Positions 1 to 7,156 are shown, counted from the first letter of the stretch. The stretch is DNA of 25,540 bases from Parcubacteria group bacterium CG11_big_fil_rev_8_21_14_0_20_39_14 (GCA_002787255.1 PCWD01000060.1:1280-26819), one strand, 5' to 3'. Made by a program: numbers and translations. Notes: generated by a model from the sequence alone, not told the origin.

Positions 1-98
1 CCTCAAACTTCGAGGTTGGAGCGCTCTTTTTTTAGGCGGCCCTATTCGCAAAAATTCGCGAAAAACTTCAAAAGTTAAGAAAAACTCGCTATGAGTTC
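1..98 (+). repeat. 98-bp direct repeat, copy A (truncated by window edge)
   Basis: Positions 1-98 match 7975-8072 with only about three mismatches (near positions 7, 12 and 23), after which similarity stops abruptly. The unit contains the right arm AGGCGGCC of a GC-rich hairpin, whose left arm is seen only in copy B, then ATTCGC-type motifs. The copy probably begins upstream of the window. Confidence 0.93.
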
Positions 99-166
99 CC
101 TATTTATTTAATCATACCGTAATTTATGCTATTATTCAATTGAATAAACTTTCTTAAAATTAAGGT

Positions 167-724
167 ATGTCTCATAGAATTTTTATTGCCATTAATTTTC
201 CCGAAGATACCAAAAGAAAGCTTGTTGAAATTCAGCAAAAATGGGCAAAGCTTCCGGTTCACTGGACAAAAAAAGCGAGCTTGCATTTTACTTTGGTTTT
301 TTTGGGGTATATGGACGACGGGGGAATTTGGGAGGTTTGTAAAATTACAAAAAAAGTGGCAAGTCTTCATCAGCCATTTTTTATTAATTTTAAAAAAGTT
401 TTGTTGGGTCCGCCAAATCGTCCGCCAAGAATGATTTGGGTTGAGGGAGAAAAAAGCGCGGAACTTGCCAAATTAAAACAGGATTTGGAGAATTTTTTAA
501 GCTCGGGAAAATCAATTGATTACCAGCCAGAGAGTAGAGCTTTCTCGCCCCATCTTACATTGGCCAGAATTAGAACCTCAGAGTGGCGGAGCTTGCAATC
601 ACCTCCAAAAATCGAAGAGAATGTTTCTTTAAGTTTTGCCGTCAATTCAATTGAGGTTATGGAAAGCCGGCTGCTGCGAGATGGAGCAGAATATACCGTT
701 CTTGAATCAGCCGAGCTCGGCTGA
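167..724 (+). CDS. thpR: RNA 2',3'-cyclic phosphodiesterase (2H family, LigT/ThpR)
   Basis: This 185-residue protein belongs to the 2H phosphoesterase superfamily, whose bacterial ThpR members open 2',3'-cyclic phosphate ends of RNA and were first named 2'-5' RNA ligases. The two diagnostic HxTx motifs are present: HFTL at residue 40 (inside LHFTLVFLG) and HLTL at residue 129 (inside SPHLTLARI). They sit in the usual two lobes, and the length is typical. The N-terminus RIFIAINFP is the family's usual start. The ATG at 167 follows a weak AAGG. The gene lies just downstream of direct-repeat copy A. A 45-bp hairpin separates it from the glycosyltransferase gene, so co-transcription is possible but unproven. 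The catalytic signature makes the assignment secure; the physiological RNA substrate is unknown. Confidence 0.93.
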   Translation: MSHRIFIAINFPEDTKRKLVEIQQKWAKLPVHWTKKASLHFTLVFLGYMDDGGIWEVCKITKKVASLHQPFFINFKKVLLGPPNRPPRMIWVEGEKSAELAKLKQDLENFLSSGKSIDYQPESRAFSPHLTLARIRTSEWRSLQSPPKIEENVSLSFAVNSIEVMESRLLRDGAEYTVLESAELG

Positions 725-739
725 TATTCAGAGAATTTT

Positions 740-784
740 CAATTTACAATTTTTCTCGCTTTTGGCGGGAAAAATTGTAAATTG
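740..784 (+). repeat. Intergenic palindrome (CAATTTACAATTTTT family)
   Basis: A 20-bp arm at 740-759 pairs with 765-784 around a five-base loop (TTTTG), with one mismatch. The right arm (GGCGGGAAAAATTGTAAATTG) recurs almost unchanged inside murC at about 2883-2903, so this is one copy of a dispersed family and not a private terminator. There is no T-tract of terminator type. Confidence 0.85.
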
Positions 785-791
785 ATTTTTT

Positions 792-1547
792 GTGTATCTT
801 CTCGGCGTCAAAATTGATAATGTTGATATGAATGAAGTTCTCAAGAAAATTGAGGTTTTTCTTGCTGATGGTCGTCAGCATCATATTGTTACCCCGAATC
901 CCGAGATAATAGTCTTTGCTCAAAAAGACAAAGAGTTTAAAAAAATTTTGAATGAAGCTGATTTGTCTATTCCCGACGGAACAGGAATAATTTGGGCTTC
1001 AAAAATTTTAAAAGGAGACATAAAAGAAAAAGTAAGCGGAACGGATTTAATGGAGGAATTGCTAAAAAATCAAAAATCAAAATGCAAAAATCAAAATGAC
1101 CCCAGTAGTAGTCCCGCCTTGGCGGGACACTACGGGGCAGGCATATCAAAATTTAAAATTTTCCTTTTGGGCGGCAAAAATGAAGCGGCAGAAAAAATTG
1201 CAAAAAAATTTTCAAATATAGTTGGCTTTACGGAAAACATTAATGAGGCAGTAGAACTTATAAACCAAGGAAAGCCGGATATTTTATTTGTTGCCCTTGG
1301 CGCTCCAAAACAGGAAAAATGGATACATTATAATATAGATAAAATTCCATCAGTAAAAGTGGCTATTGGAGTGGGAGGGGCTTTTGATTTTATTTCCGGG
1401 AAAATCCAGCGAGCTCCGAATTTTTTGAGAAAAATTGGGCTGGAATGGTTGTGGAGATTTATGCTCCAACCTTGGAGAGCAAAAAGAATATATAACGCGG
1501 TGATAAAATTTCCTTGCCTAGTGATAAGGGCAAGAATAACTCACTAA
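792..1547 (+). CDS. WecG/TagA/CpsF family glycosyltransferase (GT26)
   Basis: GT26 enzymes transfer N-acetylmannosamine(uronic acid) or related sugars to a lipid-linked acceptor at the inner face of the membrane, for cell-surface polymers. Family blocks are clear: TPNPEIIVFAQKD near residue 37, IPDGTGIIWAS near 57, ALGAPKQEKWI near 170, and the C-terminal GVGGAFDFISGKIQRAP and LEWLWRF. The start is GTG at 792; an ATG start would lose the conserved LLGVKID. Residues about 93-122, between DLMEELL and IFLLGGK, are a low-complexity segment absent from usual family members. They are encoded by a palindromic repeat at 1100-1137 that also occurs between genes. The exact donor and acceptor cannot be read from the sequence. 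Family assignment is strong; the symbol is left blank because WecG, TagA and CpsF differ in substrate. Confidence 0.92.
   Translation: MYLLGVKIDNVDMNEVLKKIEVFLADGRQHHIVTPNPEIIVFAQKDKEFKKILNEADLSIPDGTGIIWASKILKGDIKEKVSGTDLMEELLKNQKSKCKNQNDPSSSPALAGHYGAGISKFKIFLLGGKNEAAEKIAKKFSNIVGFTENINEAVELINQGKPDILFVALGAPKQEKWIHYNIDKIPSVKVAIGVGGAFDFISGKIQRAPNFLRKIGLEWLWRFMLQPWRAKRIYNAVIKFPCLVIRARITH
1100..1137 (+). repeat. Palindromic repeat inside the GT26 gene (in frame)
   Basis: The arms GTAGTCCCGCC and GGCGGGACACTAC form a hairpin bounded by CCCC and GGGG. The unit adds a Ser/Pro/Ala/Gly-rich peptide without breaking the frame. A close relative (CCCCGTAGTAGTCCCG...CGGGACACTACGGG) lies between pilN and pilO at 23328-23363. 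Confidence 0.9.
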
Positions 1548-1548
1548 T

Positions 1549-1620
1549 ATGTGCGAATATGGGTGCGAATATTTGCGAATAATTCGCACAGATTAGCACC
1601 CTAATTAGCAAAAATTTGCG
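1549..1620 (+). repeat. ATTCGC/ATTAGC palindrome cluster
   Basis: The gap between the GT26 gene and murC is almost entirely short direct and inverted copies of GTGCGAAT/ATTCGCAC, GGGTGC/GCACCC and ATTAGCA. The same word set occurs at 1-98, 5162-5252 and 7951-8035. No promoter or terminator is evident. Confidence 0.75.
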
Positions 1621-1624
1621 ACTT

Positions 1625-3331
1625 ATGAAAGTGCATTTCATTGGTATCGGTGGCATCGGCGTTTCCGCTCTTGCTCAATACTATCTTGCCCGGGGTGAGC
1701 AGGTTTCCGGCTCTGATTTGGCATTCTCGGAGATTACCGAATTTTTAAAAAAACTTGGAGCGCAAATTTTCACGGGTCCCCATAAAGCTAAGAATATTCC
1801 AAATAATGTAGACCTGGTGATTTACAGTCCGGCTGTGAAACCAGACAACCCCGAACTTAAAAAAGCCGAGAATTTAAAACCAGAGCACTCAAATAGATTT
1901 GAGTGCTCGGCCGAGCACAAAAGAAAATCTTTTGTGCTCTGGTCCAACATCCAACATCCCCCGAAGCAGAACAAGTTCGCTACGGGGCAGGCAATATCCA
2001 ATATCCAAATTCAAAGTTATCCGGAAGCTTTGGGCGAGCTGACCAAAAAATATTTCACCATCGCAATTTCCGGAACTCACGGAAAGAGCACTACCACAGC
2101 AATGCTCGCCAAAATTTTAATTAAAGCCGGCCTTGACCCCACCATTATTATTGGCACAAAGCTGAAAGAATTCGGTAATTCTAACTTCCGAATGGGAAGA
2201 AAATTGTTCCGCGGGGTTCCGCGTACTGTTCCGCGCGGTTCAGCGATTTTATTGATTGAGGCCGATGAACATTTTGGCTCATTTTTGAATTACTGGCCAA
2301 AAATCATTGTTTTAACCAATATTGAGGAGGACCACCTGGATTATTATAAAAACCTCAAGAACATCCTTAGAACGTTTCGCAAATATGTTTCATATCTTCC
2401 CAAAGATGGATTTTTGGTGGCAAACAGAGATGATAAAAACATCCAAAGGATATTAAATCCTAAATCCAAAACCCTAATTTCTAAACCCAAAATAGCAGAG
2501 CAAAGCTCGCTACGGGGCAGGCAAATCCCAAATTCTAAATTCCAAATTCCCAAAATAATTTATTATTCGATTAAGCAAAAAGAAGCAAAAAAACTGAAAC
2601 AAATTTTGAAAGTGCCCGGGGAACATAATGTTTATAATGCCCTATCAGCTTTAACAGTGGCAAGAATTTTGAAAATCTCCGATAAAACTTCCCTGAAAGC
2701 GTTATCGGGATACAAAGGCGCTTGGCGCCGCTTTGAAGTTGAAGAATTGAAAATTGTCCCGCCACAGCCCCGCCGCAGCCCCGCCACAGCGGGATCCCGC
2801 AATATGCGGGACGGGATCCCGCAAATCACGCCTACAGCGGATTCCGCCAAAGGAGGAAATGCGGGACGGGATCCCGCCAGGGGCGGGAAAAGTTGTAAAT
2901 TGAAAATTATAAGTGATTATGCTCATCATCCGACGGAAATTAGAGCGACCTTAAAAGCCGCCATGGAAAAGTATCCCGGGAAAAAAATTTGGTGCGTCTA
3001 TCAACCGCATCAATATCAAAGAACCTTTTATTTATTTAAGGATTTTGTAGAGGTTTTTGCAGACGCGATAAGATTCAATTGGGTTGACAAATTGATTTTG
3101 GTTGAAATTTACGATGTTGCCGGTCGGGAAGAAAAAAAAATAAAAAAGAAAATTTCTTCAGAGAAATTGGTTGAAGTCATCAGAGCAGAATTAAGGAAGT
3201 CTGTCAAAAATGTATTATACATAAAAAGCATTGGCGAGGCTGAGAAATATCTAAAGAAAAACCTTCGGGGCGGGGAAGTGGTAATAGTAATGGGAGCAGG
3301 AGATATTTACAAATTGTGTGAACAATTTTAA
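1625..3331 (+). CDS. murC: UDP-N-acetylmuramate--L-alanine ligase (MurC) with three in-frame insertions
   Basis: MurC adds L-alanine to UDP-MurNAc, an ATP-dependent cytoplasmic step of peptidoglycan synthesis. The N-terminal Rossmann motif is HFIGIGGIGVSALAQYY, the ATP loop is GTHGKST at residues 150-156, followed by EADEHFGSFL, TNIEEDHLDYY, the GEHNVYNALSA linker and the C-terminal domain with DYAHHPTEI near 430 and QPHQYQRT. The ATG at 1625 gives the canonical N-terminus. At 568 residues it is about 100 longer than usual. The excess lies in three low-complexity segments, about residues 86-129, 278-310 and 377-425, each between conserved blocks and each matching the palindromic repeats of this window. 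All catalytic blocks are intact, so the enzyme is probably active. The gene ends at a shared terminator facing a convergent gene. Confidence 0.95.
   Translation: MKVHFIGIGGIGVSALAQYYLARGEQVSGSDLAFSEITEFLKKLGAQIFTGPHKAKNIPNNVDLVIYSPAVKPDNPELKKAENLKPEHSNRFECSAEHKRKSFVLWSNIQHPPKQNKFATGQAISNIQIQSYPEALGELTKKYFTIAISGTHGKSTTTAMLAKILIKAGLDPTIIIGTKLKEFGNSNFRMGRKLFRGVPRTVPRGSAILLIEADEHFGSFLNYWPKIIVLTNIEEDHLDYYKNLKNILRTFRKYVSYLPKDGFLVANRDDKNIQRILNPKSKTLISKPKIAEQSSLRGRQIPNSKFQIPKIIYYSIKQKEAKKLKQILKVPGEHNVYNALSALTVARILKISDKTSLKALSGYKGAWRRFEVEELKIVPPQPRRSPATAGSRNMRDGIPQITPTADSAKGGNAGRDPARGGKSCKLKIISDYAHHPTEIRATLKAAMEKYPGKKIWCVYQPHQYQRTFYLFKDFVEVFADAIRFNWVDKLILVEIYDVAGREEKKIKKKISSEKLVEVIRAELRKSVKNVLYIKSIGEAEKYLKKNLRGGEVVIVMGAGDIYKLCEQF
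1880..1942 (+). repeat. Double GAGCAC/GTGCTC palindrome inside murC
   Basis: Two adjacent hairpins with arms GAGCACTCAAAT/ATTTGAGTGCTC and GAGCACAAAAGA/TCTTTTGTGCTC are bounded by CCAGAGCAC and GTGCTCTGG. The same architecture occurs in the pilC-downstream gap at 16647-16742. Here it is translated in frame (murC insertion 1). Confidence 0.9.
2461..2555 (+). repeat. murC insertion 2 (TACGGGGCAGGC-type repeat)
   Basis: AT-rich near-repeats (AAATCC, AAACCC, AAATTC) flank CAGAGCAAAGCTCGC and CTACGGGGCAGGC. CTACGGGGCAGGC also occurs in murC insertion 1 (about 1979-1991) and in the GT26 insertion (1130-1142), so the three coding insertions share sequence. Confidence 0.75.
2761..2905 (+). repeat. 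murC insertion 3, GC-rich nested palindromes
   Basis: This stretch is much richer in GC than its surroundings. It carries repeated GCGGGATCCCGC-type palindromes and ends in GGCGGGAAAAGTTGTAAATTG, the arm of the intergenic palindrome at 740-784. It encodes a Pro/Arg/Ala/Gly-rich segment in frame just before the conserved DYAHHP block. Confidence 0.85.
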
Positions 3332-3373
3332 ATATCTCCTATTAGATTCAAAGCTTTTTTATGTTTTTGATTC

Positions 3374-3406
3374 AAAAAGAGCCCCGTTTTTGGAGAGGCT
3401 CTTTTT
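3374..3406. terminator. Bidirectional intrinsic terminator
   Basis: AAAAAGAGCC (3374-3383) pairs perfectly with GGCTCTTTTT (3397-3406). The A-run on one side and T-run on the other fit termination in both directions, between convergent murC and the 3427-5157 gene. Confidence 0.88.
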
Positions 3407-3426
3407 AGATATTTCAGAAAGTTTTA

Positions 3427-5046
3427 CTATTCAGAAACAACAGAGGTAATATCTTCGGAAACAACATCTTCTCCTCCTTCCAGGGCGGCAACTTCAGAGG
3501 GCTTCGCATCAACGATTCTGTCCCACTTGAAGCCGGCTTTATTGAAGTCGTCACCCGAGCGAATCCAGCGTTTTTTGCCCTTGTCAATTCGGAAAACTTT
3601 ACCCATTTCATCGCGGATTAAAGCGCCGTCGCCAAATTCAACATTTTTTCCGATTTTGTATGCAGCGCGAATCCCTGGAGTTATCTTTTTAATTCTGTTC
3701 CATTTTAAATTATTGCTATTGAAAACTTCAACAGAAGGAATCGGTTTGAGTTTGTCGCCTTCGGTCACATAAACGGTAGGGTCCCCTTCAACCTGAACAA
3801 GGGTGCTGTCCGGATGCTGGGAATTTTCATCAAGATTATCTCCGGTCGGATAAAGAGCCAGCTCCGAATTGTCAACTTTAATGATATTTTTCCAGTCATA
3901 AACTAATTTATTAAAAACAGCCGGATTTCTAATATGAAGTTTCTCGCTATTGGCTATGGCATAAACTTCCGGGCCGCTGCCCTGAATTAGGGTTCCTTCC
4001 GAATAACTTAAAGCGTCTCCCTGCGTAATAACATCAATTTCATCCGGTTCAACTTCTTCAACATCATTCCAGTTAAGGCTCTGGTCTTCAAAAACCCGGG
4101 GATTGGGAATATGGCGCTTGATTTCATCCTCAATTACATAAACTTCCGGTCTTCCCTTGGCTCGGATAAGCTTTCTGTCAGGAAATGACCAGATAGACGC
4201 CCAGACTCCATAACCGGGTTTAACTTCGTTCTTAATTATTCTTTTATGATAGAGTTCAAGCAGAGAAATGCTCTTTTCAAAATCCTGCTCGTCAAATTTC
4301 AGAGTTGCTTTTGTGTCTTTTGTGATATTTTTGTCCAGAGCGAATTTTACGAGCAGACCATCAACCCCGCCATAGATATTTGATGTCCAGTTAATATCGG
4401 ATTCTGATTGGCTGTTTATTTTATCGTTTTTTTCAAAGCGAAGAGCTCGAATAAATTTCATTGTCGCTCCGCCAGTAAGCGATAGAGAACCGGAGAAATT
4501 TTCTTGATTAAGCAATCGGCAGCGAGCTGATTTTATTTTTGCTTTTATACCGCCAGCTTTTAACGCTTCAATATCGCAGCCTATTGTTGCCGCATAGTCA
4601 TTTTTATCAACTTTTCCCCAAATAAGCTTCATAATAAAAGCCCGTTTTTTCGTTGGGTGGGTTTTAATCACAATTTCTTTGTTGTTTCCGACATCCTGGA
4701 TAATAGGCTTTGTTGCTTCATAAAACTCTTTAGCGGTTTTAGTAACCGAACCCTGGCTCGTGGAAATCGTAACATCGGCGCCGGCCGGCGAGGATACAAG
4801 CACCCTTATTCCGTCCCAGTGGCCATAAATAAGAGAAGTCCAGGAAATGGGGTTTTCTTTAGAGGTAATTTTGTCGGCAGTTTCGTTGTGCTTTTCAAAA
4901 AGCAATTCTCTGATAAGACTTATTTTTCCATCAGAGGACACCGCAATTGAGCCGTCAAAATTCGTTTCAGATTTATCAGTTTTTTCACCCAGGACATTGC
5001 CCCACTTAACGGTCATAATAAAATGAACCATATCATTTGATGCCAA
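3427..5046 (-). CDS. Secreted/cell-surface repeat protein, mature part (separated from its signal peptide by a stop)
   Basis: I do not recognise a named family. The N-terminal half holds two copies of a domain with the pattern WG...NF(D/S)GS(I/L)...I(R)xLxFEK...WTSxIYG...DG. The C-terminal half has about four repeats of roughly 55 residues with the pattern LIR/Q...VY.I..g.k..I....vF....l.W..I..v. Tandem repeats of this kind suggest an exported or wall-associated protein. The open frame begins at the TTG complementary to 5044-5046. Reading upstream in the same frame gives residues ETTGDDTAV, one TAA (5074-5076), then a complete signal peptide starting at 5157. The natural gene is therefore almost certainly 3427-5157 with an in-frame stop at codon 28. 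No other disruption is visible in about 540 codons, which points to a very recent mutation, a sequencing error or readthrough. Confidence 0.85.
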   Translation of the reverse strand: MASNDMVHFIMTVKWGNVLGEKTDKSETNFDGSIAVSSDGKISLIRELLFEKHNETADKITSKENPISWTSLIYGHWDGIRVLVSSPAGADVTISTSQGSVTKTAKEFYEATKPIIQDVGNNKEIVIKTHPTKKRAFIMKLIWGKVDKNDYAATIGCDIEALKAGGIKAKIKSARCRLLNQENFSGSLSLTGGATMKFIRALRFEKNDKINSQSESDINWTSNIYGGVDGLLVKFALDKNITKDTKATLKFDEQDFEKSISLLELYHKRIIKNEVKPGYGVWASIWSFPDRKLIRAKGRPEVYVIEDEIKRHIPNPRVFEDQSLNWNDVEEVEPDEIDVITQGDALSYSEGTLIQGSGPEVYAIANSEKLHIRNPAVFNKLVYDWKNIIKVDNSELALYPTGDNLDENSQHPDSTLVQVEGDPTVYVTEGDKLKPIPSVEVFNSNNLKWNRIKKITPGIRAAYKIGKNVEFGDGALIRDEMGKVFRIDKGKKRWIRSGDDFNKAGFKWDRIVDAKPSEVAALEGGEDVVSEDITSVVSE

Positions 5047-5073
5047 AACAGCAGTATCATCTCCCGTTGTTTC

Positions 5074-5157
5074 TTAAGCAAAAGTTTTAACAGGAACCAT
5101 AAACAGGGCAGTGGCGAACAAAGAACAGACAATAAACGAAAAAATTATTTTCTTCAT
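5074..5157 (-). other. Signal-peptide ORF (27 codons) of the surface-protein gene, ending in TAA
   Basis: From the ATG complementary to 5155-5157 the frame encodes MKKIIFSFI, a hydrophobic core, and VPVKTFA. This is a textbook Sec signal: K2-K3 n-region, hydrophobic h-region, and a cleavage-site-like TFA end at residue 27. Codon 28 is TAA (complement of 5074-5076). Translation of the mature protein resumes in the same frame immediately after it. Confidence 0.88.
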
Positions 5158-5161
5158 ACTT

Positions 5162-5252
5162 CTACGAAATTACGAATTTATTGCGAATGTACGAATTTCA
5201 AAAATTAGCATATTCGCATATAATTCGCATTAAATTAGCATTTTAATTCGTA
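5162..5252. repeat. ATTCGC/ATTAGC/ACGAAT repeat cluster
   Basis: Short inverted and direct words (ACGAAT, GCGAAT, ATTAGCAT, ATTCGCAT) are packed into about 90 bp between the minus-strand promoter and the signal-peptide start, so they would form a structured 5' leader. The same words occur at 1549-1620. Confidence 0.65.
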
Positions 5253-5267
5253 TGCGTTTCCACTCTC

Positions 5268-5294
5268 ATTATACTACGAGCAAGAGGGGGTCAA
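5268..5294 (-). promoter_or_regulatory. Possible promoter of the surface-protein gene
   Basis: On the minus strand, TATAAT (complement of 5268-5273) lies 15 bp downstream of TTGACC (complement of 5289-5294). The spacer is short, so only the -10 box is convincing. It would give a leader of about 100 nt. Confidence 0.4.
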
Positions 5295-5429
5295 CCCCGT
5301 TAGAAGTTTGCGATTGTTTAACAATCCAATGCTCTATTGCTTACTTTAACTTATTTAATTTCTTGCTGGAGAAGTTCTAAATTATGAACTTCTCCAGCCA
5401 ATAAATATATTGGTAAACTTCTAACGGGG
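5295..5429. repeat. Large nested hairpin, CCCCGTTAG family
   Basis: Perfect 15-bp outer arms (5295-5309 and 5415-5429, CCCCGTTAGAAGTTT and its complement) enclose about 105 bp. Inside is a second perfect hairpin, GCTGGAGAAGTTC (5365-5377) with GAACTTCTCCAGC (5386-5398). The outer arms are the same words that end the smaller CCCCRTTAG palindromes of the pilus locus. Confidence 0.88.
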
Positions 5430-5972
5430 TCAAGCTGTGGATAACTATTCTGTCTTTTTTCCAATCTTAAAAATCTTTTTATTTGACAAGCGGCCGCTTG
5501 CGATTTAAGAAGATTTAGTTTTTATTTGGGAGTTTTTTTGAAAACTTTATTCAAAGTTGTTCTACTGGGCAGGAAAGAAATTTTTTGGTAGAATAAAGAC
5601 GGCGTTGAGATAAGGAGAGGAGACTTCAGAAAAGGAAGTTGAGGAAGAAACACCTGTGGTTGAAGATTCGGAATTAGAGGAAGAAGAAGAATTTTAATTT
5701 TCCGCCATATCCTGTTTGGTTTTCCCTTAAGCAGAAGTTCCAAAAAAGCAAACTTATTTAATAACTATACTTTTAGTATCGGGCTATTTTTGTTTGAGAA
5801 ATAGTGAGTAGCGGGGTGGGGCAAGCAAGAATTAAGCCACTGGTCTTAAATCTGATATGTAAATATACTCATTTTGCCGTTGGAATATGGTTCCAACATA
5901 AAAGATAGCGCGTAATAAGAAATTTGGGTATTTTAAGGACCCTTCTGGGAAATTCAGCAAAACCTGAATTCA
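5430..5972. other. Gene-poor stretch with possible decayed coding tail
   Basis: No convincing gene. On the plus strand 5614-5697 is open and ends with an acidic tail rich in Glu (…VEDSELEEEEEF then TAA), which resembles a decayed C-terminus; there is no start signal. Near 5886-5900 GTTGGAA/TTCCAAC forms a small hairpin. The 15-mer GCGTAATAAGAAATT at 5910-5924 recurs at 24809-24823. Confidence 0.4.
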
Positions 5973-6016
5973 ATTGATAACATATTTTGCGCGATCGCGC
6001 AAAATATGTTATCAAT
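5973..6016. repeat. 44-bp perfect palindrome with GCGATCGC core
   Basis: Every base from 5973 to 5994 is complementary to 6016 down to 5995. The centre is GCGCGATCGCGC. It ends 19 bp before the -10 box of surE. A second palindrome with the same octamer core is at 25407-25444. Confidence 0.97.
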
Positions 6017-6034
6017 CTCTTATTGCGCATCAAC

Positions 6035-6040
6035 TATAAT
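6035..6040 (+). promoter_or_regulatory. surE -10 box (leaderless start)
   Basis: TATAAT ends seven bases before the ATG at 6048, so transcription would begin at or within a base or two of the start codon. No clear -35 box is visible. No Shine-Dalgarno sequence precedes the ATG. Confidence 0.6.
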
Positions 6041-6047
6041 AAAAGAT

Positions 6048-6851
6048 ATGGTAGATATATTACTAACAAATGACGATGGTTATCAGTCCATAGGATTTAT
6101 TTCCCTGCTGAAAGAATTATCAAAGGAATTTTCTGTTTTAGCCATTACTTCTCCGGATGGAAAATCCTGGACCGGCAAAGCCATAACCGCAAAAAGAGAG
6201 ATGGACTTGAAAAAGGTTAAAATAGATGGCTTTGACATCCTTGTATTAAACGGCACTCCTGCTGATTGCGTTCAGGTCGGAATATATAATATTTTAAAAA
6301 AACTCCCAAGAATGGTTGTTTCGGGAATAAACGATGGCCCAAATATCGGAAGAGGTAGAATTCTCAGCTCCGGCACCGTAGGCGCGGCAATGGAGGCCTC
6401 AATCATCGGCATAAAAGCAATAGCCTCATCTTTTTGTCTTTTCTCCGATGTTTATCGGAAGCCGGTGAAAAAGATAAATTTCATCGATTCTAAAAATTGT
6501 CCAATTTTAAAAAATGCCGCAGAAATAACATTTAAATTAGTTAAAACATTAATTAAAAAAGATTTTAGCAAAGACGTTGATTTGTTTTCAATAAACATTC
6601 CATTCAACGCCACTATAAATTCAGATTTTGAAATAACTAAACTATTTAAAGATACTGACTGGAAGTTATTTCATAAAAAAAACAATAAATTTATACATCA
6701 TACGCCATTTTTAAAAATAAAAGACTTGCAAAGCGGCACTGATTTAAAGGCCTTAAAGGAGGGCAAAATATCCATTACTCCCATAAGTTTAGAATTAGCT
6801 TCTGAAAAATCATTCAAAGAATTTAAGCAAATAATAAAGAAAGAATGGTAA
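6048..6851 (+). CDS. surE: 5'/3'-nucleotidase SurE
   Basis: SurE is a metal-dependent phosphatase acting on nucleoside monophosphates and, in some species, short polyphosphate. The metal-binding N-terminus ILLTNDDGYQS (D9, D10), LNGTPADCVQVGI, and the block VSGINDGPNIGRGRILSSGTVGAAMEA are all present. The protein is 267 residues, typical for the family. I chose the ATG at 6048 because it starts directly with the conserved MVDILLTNDDG; a start at 6006 would add a nonconserved stretch and overlap the 44-bp palindrome. The gene stands alone between repeats and ends in its own terminator. No in-frame repeat insertion is evident. Confidence 0.95.
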   Translation: MVDILLTNDDGYQSIGFISLLKELSKEFSVLAITSPDGKSWTGKAITAKREMDLKKVKIDGFDILVLNGTPADCVQVGIYNILKKLPRMVVSGINDGPNIGRGRILSSGTVGAAMEASIIGIKAIASSFCLFSDVYRKPVKKINFIDSKNCPILKNAAEITFKLVKTLIKKDFSKDVDLFSINIPFNATINSDFEITKLFKDTDWKLFHKKNNKFIHHTPFLKIKDLQSGTDLKALKEGKISITPISLELASEKSFKEFKQIIKKEW

Positions 6852-6875
6852 AAGTTGCCTTTTGGGCAATTTTTT
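6852..6875 (+). terminator. Intrinsic terminator of surE
   Basis: TTGCC (6855-6859) and GGCAA (6865-6869) form a short stem, extended by A-T pairs, followed by six T residues (6870-6875). It starts directly after the surE stop. Confidence 0.75.
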
Positions 6876-6907
6876 AGCAGGGGTTATTCCAACTCCCAAT
6901 TTCTCCC

Positions 6908-6936
6908 TTGACAGATTTTATGGATAATGCTATAAT
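6908..6936 (+). promoter_or_regulatory. Full-consensus sigma70-type promoter
   Basis: TTGACA (6908-6913), a 17-bp spacer and TATAAT (6931-6936) match the consensus exactly, with a TGC just upstream of the -10 box. It is the strongest promoter in the window, yet it drives the broken M41-like locus through a leader of about 200 nt with two strong Shine-Dalgarno sequences (AAGGAGGTGG at 7004-7013 and AAAGGAGG at 7141-7148). Confidence 0.85.
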
Positions 6937-7066
6937 GTGATGACTGAAAAGGGGCACATTCGACCCTGAAGTGCAACATTTTGAAATTAAAATCTCTAAA
7001 AGAAAGGAGGTGGTAGTATAACAGATTTTGCTATATTTTATTGGTTTTCTAATAAGGCGGTAAAAT

Positions 7067-7156
7067 ATGGCTTCAAATTGTAGCTGTTGCGCTTCAAAAG
7101 CACATTTACGAGGTCTGGTTTTCAGCCAAATAATTGAAGCAAAGGAGGTTTTGTAA
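7067..7156 (+). CDS. Possible 29-residue Cys-rich leader peptide, coupled to next ORF
   Basis: ATG at 7067 is preceded by AAGGCGG. The 29-codon frame starts MASNCSCCASKAHL and ends with TAA at 7154-7156, whose last base is the first base of the next ATG (TAATG), an arrangement typical of translational coupling. No family is recognised, and chance cannot be excluded for so short a frame. Confidence 0.25.
   Translation: MASNCSCCASKAHLRGLVFSQIIEAKEVL

Noticed and set aside
5074..5076. UAA recoding in the surface-protein gene
   Set aside because: TAA ends several other genes here, such as uvrA, pilB and pilC; a single mutation or error is more likely.
5522..5743. A 73-residue open frame on the minus strand
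   Set aside because: Pro/Leu/Lys-rich and antisense to an acidic coding-like tail; no start signal and no recognisable motif.
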